Origin: a bacterium
GTDB taxonomy: Bacteria > SZUA-182 > DTGQ01
Assembly (NCBI GenBank): GCA_040755755.1
Contig: JBFLZW010000061.1
Span: 1-64,000 of the forward strand
Direction: 5' to 3'
Length of the DNA stretch: 64,000 nucleotides
Below, one piece after another: positions 26,737 to 36,094 of the stretch (its first letter is position 1; every line of letters starts with the position of its first letter). Position numbers and translations under genes: made by a program. The notes below the pieces were generated by a model that did not search any database, was not told the origin of the DNA, and saw only the letters and a program-made list of their open reading frames with translations.

Positions 26737-27108
26737 TTAGGGGTCAGGGGCGAGTTTGCTGATTAGTGCGTTGGTCATTTTGTTTATCTCCATTTGAAGA
26801 GACAGTAATTCTGTAAGTTGCCCAGGGTCGGTGTATTTCAACCTTTCGGCAATCAGTAGCTGTGTTTCTACCTCGGCCAAGGAACCTCGGGCCATCGAGA
26901 GAAAGTTTCTATACTCAGCCGTGGAATTTCTTGCATGGCCCTCGGCAATATTGGAAGGAACGGAAACGGCTGCCCGGCGAACCTGATTGGTCAATCCATA
27001 AAGCTCTTCCCTCGGAAAGCCCTTGGTGGCTTGATAAACCATCTCCACCAAATCCATCGCCTTCTGCCAGACGACCAAATCCTTATAACTCTTCACTTGC
27101 ATACTCAT
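26737..27108 (-). CDS. Four-helix-bundle (S23-type) protein, copy 2
   Basis: A 123-residue S23/four-helix-bundle protein: YKDLVVWQKAMDLVEMVYQA at the start, then RRAAVSVPSNIAEGHAR and EYRNFLSMARGSLAEVETQL, which are the family signatures. Such proteins form basic pentamers and are found inside 23S rRNA intervening sequences, beside retroelements and as accessory genes; their role is unknown. I use the ATG at 27108. It follows pglXI closely, and a related copy precedes pglXI at 30180-30596. Confidence 0.85.
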   Translation of the reverse strand: MSMQVKSYKDLVVWQKAMDLVEMVYQATKGFPREELYGLTNQVRRAAVSVPSNIAEGHARNSTAEYRNFLSMARGSLAEVETQLLIAERLKYTDPGQLTELLSLQMEINKMTNALISKLAPDP

Positions 27109-27114
27109 GCCTTT

Positions 27115-27147
27115 CTCGCCCCTCGCCCCTAGTCCCTCGCCCCTTGA
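27115..27147. repeat. GAGGGGCGAG-type short tandem between pglXI and an S23 gene
   Basis: CTCGCCCCTCGCCCC, AGTCCCTCGCCCC: three copies of a 10-12 bp unit across the pglXI end. Confidence 0.7.
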
Positions 27148-30100
27148 CCAAGCCGAGTAACGGCCTGGTCGTACCACATGAGGAGCTTGGGGTCTTCCTG
27201 GAGGACGTTCTCGGGAACCTTGCGGGCCACGGTGATGATGGTGGCGTAGTCACGCTCCTGCCAGGCCTTCTTGAATCCGGCCCGCACCGCCTCGAGGCGG
27301 AACACCTTCAGGCGCCGCTGTGTGGATGTCCGGTAGTCCTCGAACTCCTTGAGCAGCGACCTCTCGCGCAGCTTCTCCAGGTCGCCCGCTTTGTTCGGGT
27401 CGGGCACGTACCAGCGGTCCTTGCCTTTGGCGCGCAGGCGTTCGTCATCCTTGGGCAGGTTCCGCAGCTCTTTGAAATTCGTGGAGAGGTAGCTGTGAAT
27501 CTGGTTCGGCACCTCGCCCTTGCCGTCGTAGCGGAGGAAGTTCTGCTCCAGCAGTTCCGACAGCTCCAGCGGCTTCTCGTATTTCTGCCAGCCGCCAAGC
27601 TCTTTAATGAACAACGGATGGATGTCTTGAAATGTCTGCGGCTTGTCTTTGAGAAGTTGGCGGAGCCAGGAAATGGCTGATGACTCGTCTGAAACAAAGA
27701 GCGCCATTTGCTCCATGCCCCCTGAGGTCATCTTCTTCTTGTCATACTCAGCCACTTGGTCAGGGAGAAAATACATACCGTCACGATACGAGAATCGCTG
27801 GGACAACCCTTCCTGGAAGGCCGCGCTGTTCAGCGGCACCGGGTAACCTTTGCGGATGAAGTAAGCCACCATCTGGTCGTACAGGATGCGCGGATCGCGT
27901 TCCGCGACAGCGATCAGATGGGTAGCACTTGCCCCGCGTTTGACGACAGGTAGGTATTTGAGGTGGGTGCGGACAAAATCCCAGACACCTTCTTCGGTGG
28001 TCGCTTCCTTCTGGAAACGATCTTCAAATCCTCCGTTTGGCTTGTATGCGGAAATGACGAGGTCTTGTTTGACGTTTGTGGGATTTGTCATAGCCTTAAC
28101 ACCACCATGCTTTTTGTCCAAAACAGACACATTACCCACAATAAAACCTGCATCAGCAAGTGCGCTTTGTATGCTATTCCAAACTGAAGCGCGAGTATTT
28201 GAGAACTCGACTGTCATCCATCTTCCAGGCTTTAATGCTCTATAGGCCTCCTTGAAACACTTAACCATTAACTCGCGATAATCATTGATGGTCTTGTTCT
28301 GGCTCTTATTTTCTACAGCCTCTTCTTGGTTATTAGTAAGCACTGCAAGCCATGCCTCCCAGAGGAAACTCAGCTCTGAGTACATTATGTTAGCCCCGAA
28401 CGGCGGATCAAAAAAAAGATAATCAAGGCTGTTGTCAGGAATACATAACAATTCAGTTGAACTGAATGTGCCAATGAGGTTTGTTTTTGTGTCCCAGCCA
28501 ACATTGATTGTCTTATCTTTGAAAAGCTCTATTGCTGATTGCTCAACAATTTCGCTCGGGATATAAAATGTCCCGGTTAATGGCCCATTTACACGACCAG
28601 ATAGATTGTGGGAATTTACAACATATCGGTTGCATTTAGTTAGATTTCTTGACAGAAACGATGTCGCGATCCACTTCATTTTTCTTGGCAAACGAGACCA
28701 GAAGGCTGAGAGACAAAGCAAATTACGCCTGCTGTAAAAATGATGGACATGAGTAATGCCAACTGCAAAAGGATCATTCGTCTTATCCCCTTGGGGAATA
28801 GAATAGGCAGGATACCAGTGTTTAGGTTCTGTTGAACTGATTTTGTTGAGCAAATCAAGATCGTATTGCGATGGCTTTTTCTTGTATCTTTTGCCCCCCA
28901 CAAAGTAGCTGATTAATACAGGAACTTGCTGAGCCTGCTTTATAGTTTGGTTTAGAGCTGAATCAAAAAATGTCTCCCACGCTCGCTCCACCTTTGAGGC
29001 AATAGGTCTTCTGTGGCTTAAAGATATCTCTGAAGTCGTAGTTTGATTGGCAGGCGTTTTGCTAAGCCAGTGCCCACAATTTGGGCATTGAAAGTCGTCT
29101 AAGACTACACCTTCGCCAAGTTTTACTGCTACATCCCAAAAGACGAATTTTTCAGTGCACTCTGGACACAAAAAAACATCAGACCAGACAGTATAGTTAA
29201 TTTTGCCCTTGGTCTTGCCATCGGTGTGGAGCGTCTCATACATCCAGCCGCATTCAGCCTCAACCTCCTTCAATATGCGTTTGGCTTCGCGTTCAAAACT
29301 GCGGACATCCACCGGCGTATTGTAGTTGTAAGCAATGAAGGTGGCCGCAGGAGATAGATCGTTAAGTACGGCGCGGCGTGAACCGAGCTTTGAAAACGGC
29401 TTCCAAACTGCCTTACCGTTCTCGTCTGTCTCCTGCTGAGAGATCGTCCCGTCTTTGTCGACTCGGTAGCCCAACGACTCGACCGTGGCCTTGTCGCCGC
29501 ACAGTTGCGCCGCAACACCTGTCATCCCCGTTCCGCAGAACCCGTCGAAGACCACATCCCCCGGCTCCGTGTAGTGCAGGATGTACCGCATGATGGCCTT
29601 GTGCGGGACCTTGGTGTGGTAGGAGTGGGCGTTGTAGATCGGGTCGTTCTTCCCCTCGCTCACATCCGCGGCGAACGGTTCACGGCTGTATGGCTTGATC
29701 GGGTCATACGGCTTTCCATAATGCCGGATGAAATCCGCGATGAACGGGTTCGGGCAGGCGGTGTAATACGGCGGATCGGACAGCGCCAGGATATCCTCGT
29801 CCGAGCCGATGGGGAAGCCGACTTCGTCCTTGTAAAGGCCGAGGAGGTCGCGGGTCGCGGGTCCCGAGTCACGGGTCGAGGATGCGGCATGGGCGATGCG
29901 CTGGGCGAGATCGCGTATCTGTTCCTCCGTGCCCAGTGGCCAATGCTCAAGTGATTTCAACCGGGTATAGGTGTCCTCAATACTCACAAACGGGACAGCG
30001 AGTTTCTCCCCTAATTCCTGCAAACCGGCGCGCAGGAGGCCAAGGAAATGTTTCCGCCGCTCCTCGTCGTTCGGGAACGTAAGCCCCAAGCAGGTCACGG

Positions 30101-30176
30101 GTCCCGAGTCGCGGGTCGCGGGTCGGTCCGTGTCGAACATTGTTTGCTGCGTATGTGGTTGATTGCTTTTCGCCAT
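27129..30176 (-). CDS. pglXI: BREX-3 DNA methyltransferase PglXI
   Basis: A 1015-residue adenine-type methyltransferase of the DUF1156/PglXI kind. Catalytic motif IV appears as LSDPPYYTACPNPF near residue 132, SAM motif I as VVFDGFCGTGMTGVAAQLCG near 213, and a second DPPF step (FFDPPFGANIMYS) near 590. CPECTEKF...CPNCGHW is a zinc ribbon. It modifies host DNA to protect it from BREX. Bases about 28020-29270 are AT-rich (23 and 25 of 60 GC on the lines from 28261 and 28381, against 37 of 60 at 27181), which suggests an exchanged recognition segment. Two short-repeat inserts lie at residues about 17-29 and 98-110 (TRDSGPATRD). It starts just after the first four-helix-bundle gene. Confidence 0.92.
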   Translation of the reverse strand: MAKSNQPHTQQTMFDTDRPATRDSGPVTCLGLTFPNDEERRKHFLGLLRAGLQELGEKLAVPFVSIEDTYTRLKSLEHWPLGTEEQIRDLAQRIAHAASSTRDSGPATRDLLGLYKDEVGFPIGSDEDILALSDPPYYTACPNPFIADFIRHYGKPYDPIKPYSREPFAADVSEGKNDPIYNAHSYHTKVPHKAIMRYILHYTEPGDVVFDGFCGTGMTGVAAQLCGDKATVESLGYRVDKDGTISQQETDENGKAVWKPFSKLGSRRAVLNDLSPAATFIAYNYNTPVDVRSFEREAKRILKEVEAECGWMYETLHTDGKTKGKINYTVWSDVFLCPECTEKFVFWDVAVKLGEGVVLDDFQCPNCGHWLSKTPANQTTTSEISLSHRRPIASKVERAWETFFDSALNQTIKQAQQVPVLISYFVGGKRYKKKPSQYDLDLLNKISSTEPKHWYPAYSIPQGDKTNDPFAVGITHVHHFYSRRNLLCLSAFWSRLPRKMKWIATSFLSRNLTKCNRYVVNSHNLSGRVNGPLTGTFYIPSEIVEQSAIELFKDKTINVGWDTKTNLIGTFSSTELLCIPDNSLDYLFFDPPFGANIMYSELSFLWEAWLAVLTNNQEEAVENKSQNKTINDYRELMVKCFKEAYRALKPGRWMTVEFSNTRASVWNSIQSALADAGFIVGNVSVLDKKHGGVKAMTNPTNVKQDLVISAYKPNGGFEDRFQKEATTEEGVWDFVRTHLKYLPVVKRGASATHLIAVAERDPRILYDQMVAYFIRKGYPVPLNSAAFQEGLSQRFSYRDGMYFLPDQVAEYDKKKMTSGGMEQMALFVSDESSAISWLRQLLKDKPQTFQDIHPLFIKELGGWQKYEKPLELSELLEQNFLRYDGKGEVPNQIHSYLSTNFKELRNLPKDDERLRAKGKDRWYVPDPNKAGDLEKLRERSLLKEFEDYRTSTQRRLKVFRLEAVRAGFKKAWQERDYATIITVARKVPENVLQEDPKLLMWYDQAVTRLGQGARD
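29847..29878. repeat. GGGTC-type repeat inside pglXI
   Basis: GTCGCGGGTCGCGGGTCCCG then AGTCACGGGTC; encodes TRDSGPATRD. Confidence 0.8.
30092..30125. repeat. GGGTC-type repeat at the pglXI N-terminus
   Basis: AGGTCACGGGTCCCGAGTCG then CGGGTCGCGGGTC; encodes PATRDSGPVT. Confidence 0.8.
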
Positions 30177-30179
30177 TCT

Positions 30180-30596
30180 TCAACTCCGTTTCGGGCTTCT
30201 GTCGTTCTTGACTCGCGACTCGTGACTCGCCGACCCTCGACTGAGATATCGCATGAAGCCTCCGACGAGGTTTCCTGTTTCGGCTGCCTTCTTGTAAAGA
30301 GAATCGAATGTGGCTTGGTCGATCAGGCCGGCATCGAGCGCCACATACAGTTGTGCTTTCACTTCGCCAGCCGACCCTTTGGCGATGGATAGAAAACGTC
30401 TGAACTCGACATCGCCTCCGCGCTCGAAGCCCTCCGCGATGTTGGACATCACGGAGACAGCGGCGCGGCATATCTGGTCGCGAAGTCCAAAGTCGCGCGC
30501 GAACAGTCCCTCGTTGGAAATGGCATAGATTTCCCTTGCCAGTTCCCGCGCCTTCTTCCACGCTTCGATGTCTTCAAACTTCTCGATCTTCGCCAT
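30180..30596 (-). CDS. Four-helix-bundle (S23-type) protein, copy 1
   Basis: A 138-residue S23-type protein: FEDIEAWKKARELAREIYAI, then CRAAVSVMSNIAEGFERGGD and EFRRFLSIAKGSAGEVKAQL. Its last 18 residues (RGSASHESRVKND...) are translated from one of the short repeats, so the natural end may have been altered. It stops four bases before the pglXI start. With copy 2 it brackets the methyltransferase gene, an arrangement I cannot explain from known BREX biology. Confidence 0.83.
   Translation of the reverse strand: MAKIEKFEDIEAWKKARELAREIYAISNEGLFARDFGLRDQICRAAVSVMSNIAEGFERGGDVEFRRFLSIAKGSAGEVKAQLYVALDAGLIDQATFDSLYKKAAETGNLVGGFMRYLSRGSASHESRVKNDRSPKRS
30209..30243. repeat. GACTCG-type repeat at the end of S23 copy 1
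   Basis: TGACTCGCGACTCGTGACTC, the opposite arm of the same family; it forms the last codons of the gene. Confidence 0.75.
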
Positions 30597-30609
30597 GTTC
30601 GCTCCGCTC

Positions 30610-30682
30610 AGGTCTCGGGTTCCGTGTCACAGGTCGCGGGTCGTTTTGACTCGTGACTCGCTGACCCGCGACCCACGACTGA
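30610..30682. repeat. Complete GGGTC-type inverted repeat between two BREX-operon genes
   Basis: Left arm AGGTCTCGGGTTCCGTGTCA, right arm GACTCGTGACTCGCTGACCC around GTTTT. This is a full copy of the element outside a gene. Confidence 0.85.
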
Positions 30683-30693
30683 CTTGGTCACTC

Positions 30694-32235
30694 TCAGCCT
30701 CCTTCTATTCCTTTCAGCACCTTCCGCCCCCTCTCAGTCAGCCGATATTTCTGCTTCTTGCTTCTGGGCTTATCCGGAATTGTCATCTCCAAACAAGCCA
30801 AATCCATCAATCGTGAGAGTGCTTTTTTGAAGCTTCCCGTTCGGCTTTCGTATCCAAGCAGAGCAAGCAGATCCGGCGTGTTTTGTGGCGCATCGAGACA
30901 GGCGAGCAGGATTCTTTGTTCGACTTCGCTCATGGGCTCATGGGCCTCATCATGGGCCCCGTCATGGGCCTCATGGGCCCGACTCAGTCCCGACTTGGTC
31001 GCCTGCTTCGGAGCGGCATCACCCGTTACTTCACCTGTAACTTCACCAACCGATCCAAATTCGGGCACCTTGACAACAATTCGAAATACATCGCCTTCGA
31101 TCATTTGAGGGTCGGCGCCGCCATACGCCTTGCCATACCGCATCATCTTGCGCATACCCGAGCCGAGTTCGTCGGCGCGGTGGATTTCCCGGAAGAAAGC
31201 TCCGATTACCGGATTTTTTGGAAAAGGCGTGAAATTGGCCGGGTCGAGAGCGGCGAATCCGTTGGGTTTATTGCTGTTTTCAGTGCGGACCTGGCCCCGT
31301 TCGATGATCAGCTTGGCGGGAAAGGCATTGGTATATTCCCGATGAATCAGGATATTGGAGGCAACTTCTCGGAAAATGGCATCCCGAAGACTTATCCGCT
31401 CCATGCCTTCGAGGAAAAAGGGATCGGGCAGATGCTTCTGCACAAAGGCGATGATCCGTTCGTAGCTTTCAATCAGGTTGGTTCTGACCAGATCCCGGTC
31501 ATCATAGCGATCCAGGTTGACCTTTCGCAAAATGAGATCGGTTCGGTGATGGGGTACTGCTGATAGAATAAGCTGGTCATTTCCAAGCAAAAGTATGCCT
31601 GCCAGCGTGATGCCGCTTTTGCCGGTTTCCGGATCGGTCTGGTGGAGTTGGGCACTTTTCAACAGGCCCATGTCGTCCACACCGAGCCAGGGATGATCAT
31701 CCCGCCAGACTCCAGCCAGCCGGCGGCATTTGTCGATGAGATCAGAACGTAAATCGTCCAGCTTGGCAAAAGGATAGATTTTGTTCTCTGAGTAAGTGGC
31801 CTGTTTTCGTTGATAAAGGTCAGCCACCTGACGCGTATGATCCGTAATGTCAAAATCTCCGTCCTCATTGCGGTCATAAATGCGCCCGTTGCATCTGTGG
31901 ACCTGTGAGCTCTCCGGGACATACACGCGAAGTACCGGTTTCCCTTCAATAGTCACCTCATTTAGCGAAATGTAGGCAGGAGGGTGGATTTTCTGCGGGT
32001 TGTTGACGGTGGTGACAAAGTCTTTCTTTATTTGTGAAACGGCATCCGGTTCAATGCCTTGTATCTCTCCGGAATTCGTGACCCCCAATAAAATCGTACC
32101 GCCATGTCGGTTCAAAAAGGCGCACACCGTCTCATAGACATCCCGATTGAGCTGGTTGCGGCAGGTCTTGAATTCAAGATCGATGCTTTCGCCCTTGCGA
32201 ATCAGTTGTATCAATTGGCGTTCGCTGGCGTTCAT
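30694..32235 (-). CDS. AlbA_2 (Schlafen-like) putative DNA-binding ATPase-fold protein
   Basis: A 513-residue protein with an N-terminal AlbA_2 domain (SIDLEFKTCRNQLNRDVYET, then GGTILLGVTNSGEIQGI), a central GHKL-like domain with REVASNILIHREYTNAFPAK near residue 290, and a C-terminal winged-helix tail that starts VEQRILLACLDAPQNTPDLL. This is the RecG-like/Schlafen transcriptional-regulator layout. The linker near residue 418-434 is rich in HE/HD pairs because a 10-bp unit is repeated there. It lies between brxC and the first S23 gene in the BREX operon, nine bases after brxC. It is not BREX core; a regulatory or accessory defence role is inferred. Confidence 0.8.
   Translation of the reverse strand: MNASERQLIQLIRKGESIDLEFKTCRNQLNRDVYETVCAFLNRHGGTILLGVTNSGEIQGIEPDAVSQIKKDFVTTVNNPQKIHPPAYISLNEVTIEGKPVLRVYVPESSQVHRCNGRIYDRNEDGDFDITDHTRQVADLYQRKQATYSENKIYPFAKLDDLRSDLIDKCRRLAGVWRDDHPWLGVDDMGLLKSAQLHQTDPETGKSGITLAGILLLGNDQLILSAVPHHRTDLILRKVNLDRYDDRDLVRTNLIESYERIIAFVQKHLPDPFFLEGMERISLRDAIFREVASNILIHREYTNAFPAKLIIERGQVRTENSNKPNGFAALDPANFTPFPKNPVIGAFFREIHRADELGSGMRKMMRYGKAYGGADPQMIEGDVFRIVVKVPEFGSVGEVTGEVTGDAAPKQATKSGLSRAHEAHDGAHDEAHEPMSEVEQRILLACLDAPQNTPDLLALLGYESRTGSFKKALSRLMDLACLEMTIPDKPRSKKQKYRLTERGRKVLKGIEGG
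30931..30984. repeat. Tandem TCATGGGCC units inside the AlbA_2 gene
   Basis: Five variants of TCATGGGC(C/T)... spaced 9-15 bases; they encode an EAHDGAHDEAHEP linker. Confidence 0.75.
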
Positions 32236-32244
32236 TCGCGGTTC

Positions 32245-35200
32245 CTATTCCAACACGATCCGGACCTTGGCGGGCTCCTTGCCCTTGGTCAGGCCGTCCA
32301 GGTATTCCTCAAACCGCTTCCGCATCTCCGCCGGGGTGGCCGGGGAGCCGCCCGAGAGCAGGGCGTCGCGAAGGTCCGCGATCTTGACCGAAACCTTGGT
32401 GAGCCCGGAGAGCACCTCCTGCAGTGCGTGGATGAAGTCCTGGTCGAGGTCGTCCGGCAGGGTCCGCTTCTTGATGAAGCCGTCCACCAGCTTGCGCGCC
32501 TCGGGCTTGAGCAGGCTCAGGTTCCCCTTGGTGGTCGGGTCTTCGAGATTGGAGATCAACGCCGCAGTCCATTCAGCCAACATCTTGTCCAATTGTTCAT
32601 CGAGCTGTTGAAGCACCGCGGCGGCGTTGATCAGGACTGAGGACTGAGTGCTGAGGACTGAGTCGGACCCATTCCTCAGTCCTCGTTGCTCAGTCCTGGC
32701 TTCCGCCGCAGGCCGAAAGCCGCAGTGCGGGCAGACCGGCGATGCTTCCAGTTCCTGCTCGGTGAGCGCAAAGCAGCTCTTCAGGCCAGCCAAGCGGTTC
32801 TGGAAGTCCGATAGGTGCTGGCGGGGCATCAGGTCGATGGTGGAGAGCTTCTGCAGGTCCCTGAGCCGTTCGTCGCCCATGAGTTGGGCTTTGCGCTTGT
32901 CCTCGTTCACGCCAAGACGCGCTTTCGCGTGCATGGAGAGGTAAGCCAGCAGGTAAGCCTTCTTGAGGTCGCCGAGCTTGCGCTGCAATTCGGGTCGCGG
33001 GTCGCGGGTCGCGCGTTCCGAGTCTTTTTGACCCGAGACCCGTGACCCGTGACTCATAACCGCCGTGAGGACTTCCGTCCGAACGGCCTTCATCTTGTCG
33101 ATCCACTCATGGCCGGTGGGCAGGACAGCCTCGGCGGTCGAGAGGTACGAGGCCGTGGCCCCGAGGTCCGCCACCAGTTCCTCAAGCGATTTGATCTCGG
33201 CAAGGGAACTGAGACCGCTCCGATGAGCGGTCACTTCCGAGGCGTCATAGCGAAAGTTCTTGAGCTTGCCGGTCGAATTGAACGCCTGAAGGCTTTCAAG
33301 AAAGCCTTTCAGTCGTTCCAGTGATGAGTGATGAGTGCTGAGGACTGAGTCATCCAGCAGGCGCTGACCCCAGAAGTGCAGGCCGTCACGGAGTGCCTGC
33401 TGGGTCCGGACAATGTCTTCGACATACTTGGCGACTTTAGTTTGCAGCTCCTGAACCGACTCGTCCTTGCCCTGGGTGACCAGTTGCGCCATGCCCGGCG
33501 TGAGTCCAAGCAGTTCGAAGAGCGCCTTGAGCGCCGGAAGATTCCAGTCCTTGGGCCGCTCGATGTGCTTGAACTGGGCCAGCTCGTCGATGCCGGTTCC
33601 GGCCAATTGCGCCAGGCCCGTGGCATCGAACTTCTTGCCCGGAATGGAGAGGACCACCTCGCCGGCATAGACCAGCGCGGCCAGCACCACCACGGCCCAC
33701 TCGGGTTCGAGGCGCAGCGTCTGCGGCGCGAGGTATTCCACGCCGAGGACGTCCTGGATCAGCTCGGAGCGGTTGACCACCTGTCCGTGGCCCTTCTTCT
33801 TGGCGACGCCGAGAATGTGTTTGGCGTACTTGGACCGGCAGGGATCGAGCCGCTCGCCGTCGAGAAGCTCCAGCGCATCGAGCACCGCAGTGGCCTGCTT
33901 GGTGCGGTTCTGTCCGGCGATGGCGCGCAGGGCGTCCTGCGCGGCCTGGGCCCGGTTCGCTCCGGTAATGAGCACCGAGAAGAACGGGTATTCGGGAGCC
34001 TGATCCTGGAATCTTGCTCCGAGGCAGATGCCCGCGATGGTGTTCACCAGGTCGCGGAAGTTGATGCGATCAACGGAGCCGATGCCGGAAAGCTCCCGGA
34101 TGGACTTACCCTTGGCCCATTCGGTCAGGGACTTGGCACGCCCCTGGTAGGTGACCTCAAAGGCCGTGGTCATGTTCTTCTGAAGCCACTGCACGAGGTC
34201 GCGGAGAAAGTTCGACGCCTTGGATTCATAGGTGGACTTGGCGTGGCCCGAAGCGGTGGATGCAAGGTCCAGGGCTGCGGCGTAGCTTCGAAGCGCGGTG
34301 CGAAATTCCTCATCAGTGTTCGTCAGGCGCAGGAACAGTTCCTCGGGTTTCTTCTCGTCCTTGAAATGCGGCGCGTCAAAGGGCTGGATGAAATAGAGGT
34401 AGAAGTCTCGCGGCGGCACGGCAGTAGATCGCTCGTTGGGCGCGCCGAAGAAAAGGTATCCCTGGCGCGCGGCCTTGCGCTCCAGCCATTCGAGTTCGTG
34501 CTGCCAGATCTTGTAGCCGGTGACGTAGGTCTGGTCGGTGCACTCCATGACCCGCCGGAGCGCCTCGTAGTAGTAGCGGTCGAGCTGCGAGGAATCGAGG
34601 CTCTCGGCCCGCTTCTCGATCAGCGCGTCGAAATCGTCGGTCTTCTTGAGGTCCAGGTAATACTGGCGGTTGTCCGGGTTGGACGAAATGAACTGCCCGC
34701 TGACCGTCTTGTGGATTTCCCGCAGGACGGTCTCCACCTGGGAGAGGAGGTCATCGGCCGGATCGCCGCCCAGTTCCTCGATGCCCGGCTGAAAGAGACA
34801 CAACCCGTCGCGCAGTTCCTCCGCCGTCGCGCCCAGGGTGGCGTAGATGTCGCCCGTCGTGAGCCGGTGAACCGACAGCGCGTGGATGAGCTGGATCGCC
34901 ATGGGTTTGTATGCCGGGCGGGTGAAGGCCTGCTGGATGCGCGACTCGAGCACCATGCTGCAATCGATGACTGCCTTGATGTCCGGAACGGCGCGGAAGG
35001 ACGGGTTCTCGCGCAGGGTGGTCCAGTAGCCGTCATAGGCGATGACTCCGGGCCGGTCGTCGGGCACGTTCTGGTCGAGGATCTTCTTCATGGCCAGGGA
35101 CAGGGTCTTGAGCACCTCGCGCTTTTCCACCGCGGTGACCCGCTCGAAAGTGTCGATGTAGTCCGGATGCACGGGGAAGAGGCGCACGAACTCGTCCATG

Positions 35201-36060
35201 CGCTCGTTCATGCGGCCATAGAACTTGGCGAAGGGTGTCAGGTACTCCCGGATTCTCACCTGCTGGTCGGCGGTCTTCTTGAGCAGACGCTCGGCCACCA
35301 CGAACTTGACGTCCTTGCGGGCGATGAGGATTTGCTCGAAGCGGTCCTTCACCCGGCGGATGCTGTCGGCCACAAAGGAAAAACGAGGGCTGTCGAAAAT
35401 GGCTTCCTGGACACCGGCGATGAAGCGGAACCGCAGGTCCTTGCAGACCTCGCCGATCTCACGCAGAAAGTTGAGGTCGAGAATGAGTTCCTGATCCTTG
35501 CGGGTGCGCAGGTAGTCGAGCAGTTCGTCCACCACCAGGAGCAGACCGTGGTCGGGATGCTCCTGGTGAAAGGCGGTCATCATCTCTTCGAAGGAGCGCT
35601 TGTTGTTGGAAACCTTATCCGCGGGCGGGAAGGAATAAGACACGCCCATTGCGGCCAGGTGCTCCTCCAGTTCGGCCACGAGGATGTCGCGCAGGGACAT
35701 GGTGGTCGCGCCGATCTCGGTCCGGACTACCTTGAACCGTCCGCTGATCTTGCCCGCAGCGCTGGCCACGCTCTTGTCGTTCAGATGCGTTGCGAGATCG
35801 CCGTTTTCAGCCAGGGCGGAGATCACGGACATGAGGTGCGATTTACCGGTGCCATAGTTGCCCACGACCAGCAGCCCCTTGTTGTCCATGGGCTGGTCGA
35901 ACTGAAGCTGAGGAACGACCAGGCTGACCAGCTTCTCGGCCATCTCAGAGGAGATGACATAGGTCTGGACAAGCTGCCGGGCAGCAGCGGCCTCGTCGGC
36001 GTCCCGTAGCTGGACCACGGACTCGATAGGCTCGAATTGGATCAGCTCTCCGTATTTCAT
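32245..36060 (-). CDS. brxC: BREX-3 AAA ATPase BrxC (DUF6079-type)
   Basis: A 1271-residue P-loop protein. Walker A is [15 protein letters not shown] near residue 68, and Walker B is [17 protein letters not shown] near 175. Long helical and coiled segments follow, and one CPHCGF pair lies near residue 1110. BrxC is the large ATPase that, with PglX and PglZ, is shared by most BREX types. ATG 36060 begins [16 protein letters not shown] and has AGGAGGG nine bases upstream, so I prefer it to an in-frame start at 36102 that would overlap brxF. Three short-repeat inserts are read in frame near residues 903-913, 1001-1023 and 1121-1143 (for example [11 protein letters not shown]). Confidence 0.92.
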   Translation of the reverse strand: MKYGELIQFEPIESVVQLRDADEAAAARQLVQTYVISSEMAEKLVSLVVPQLQFDQPMDNKGLLVVGNYGTGKSHLMSVISALAENGDLATHLNDKSVASAAGKISGRFKVVRTEIGATTMSLRDILVAELEEHLAAMGVSYSFPPADKVSNNKRSFEEMMTAFHQEHPDHGLLLVVDELLDYLRTRKDQELILDLNFLREIGEVCKDLRFRFIAGVQEAIFDSPRFSFVADSIRRVKDRFEQILIARKDVKFVVAERLLKKTADQQVRIREYLTPFAKFYGRMNERMDEFVRLFPVHPDYIDTFERVTAVEKREVLKTLSLAMKKILDQNVPDDRPGVIAYDGYWTTLRENPSFRAVPDIKAVIDCSMVLESRIQQAFTRPAYKPMAIQLIHALSVHRLTTGDIYATLGATAEELRDGLCLFQPGIEELGGDPADDLLSQVETVLREIHKTVSGQFISSNPDNRQYYLDLKKTDDFDALIEKRAESLDSSQLDRYYYEALRRVMECTDQTYVTGYKIWQHELEWLERKAARQGYLFFGAPNERSTAVPPRDFYLYFIQPFDAPHFKDEKKPEELFLRLTNTDEEFRTALRSYAAALDLASTASGHAKSTYESKASNFLRDLVQWLQKNMTTAFEVTYQGRAKSLTEWAKGKSIRELSGIGSVDRINFRDLVNTIAGICLGARFQDQAPEYPFFSVLITGANRAQAAQDALRAIAGQNRTKQATAVLDALELLDGERLDPCRSKYAKHILGVAKKKGHGQVVNRSELIQDVLGVEYLAPQTLRLEPEWAVVVLAALVYAGEVVLSIPGKKFDATGLAQLAGTGIDELAQFKHIERPKDWNLPALKALFELLGLTPGMAQLVTQGKDESVQELQTKVAKYVEDIVRTQQALRDGLHFWGQRLLDDSVLSTHHSSLERLKGFLESLQAFNSTGKLKNFRYDASEVTAHRSGLSSLAEIKSLEELVADLGATASYLSTAEAVLPTGHEWIDKMKAVRTEVLTAVMSHGSRVSGQKDSERATRDPRPELQRKLGDLKKAYLLAYLSMHAKARLGVNEDKRKAQLMGDERLRDLQKLSTIDLMPRQHLSDFQNRLAGLKSCFALTEQELEASPVCPHCGFRPAAEARTEQRGLRNGSDSVLSTQSSVLINAAAVLQQLDEQLDKMLAEWTAALISNLEDPTTKGNLSLLKPEARKLVDGFIKKRTLPDDLDQDFIHALQEVLSGLTKVSVKIADLRDALLSGGSPATPAEMRKRFEEYLDGLTKGKEPAKVRIVLE
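32632..32697. repeat. GAGGACTGAG-type inverted repeat inside brxC
   Basis: AGGACTGAGGACTGAGTGCT on the left, CCTCAGTCCTCGTTGCTCAG on the right; read in frame. Confidence 0.85.
32991..33057. repeat. GGGTC-type inverted repeat inside brxC
   Basis: Left arm CGGGTCGCGGGTCGCGGGTC, loop TTTTT, right arm GACCCGAGACCCGTGACCCG; read in frame. Confidence 0.88.
33321..33351. repeat. GAGGACTGAG-type half element inside brxC
   Basis: GTGATGAGTGATGAGTGCTG then AGGACTGAGTC; read in frame. Confidence 0.78.
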
Positions 36061-36094
36061 CGCGTCTGCCCTCCTGCGTCTTCGTTCCTTGTCT

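Noticed and set aside
26737-30596. Diversity-generating retroelement, because S23-type proteins resemble the Avd accessory protein
   Set aside because: There is no reverse transcriptase and no template/variable repeat pair in the window.
33376-36009. 877-residue open frame on the plus strand
   Set aside because: It is exactly antisense to brxC, has no domain motif and follows from the high GC codon bias. The same applies to long plus-strand frames at 1954-3570, 5331-7268 and 8329-10209, opposite drmB, drmA and drmMI.
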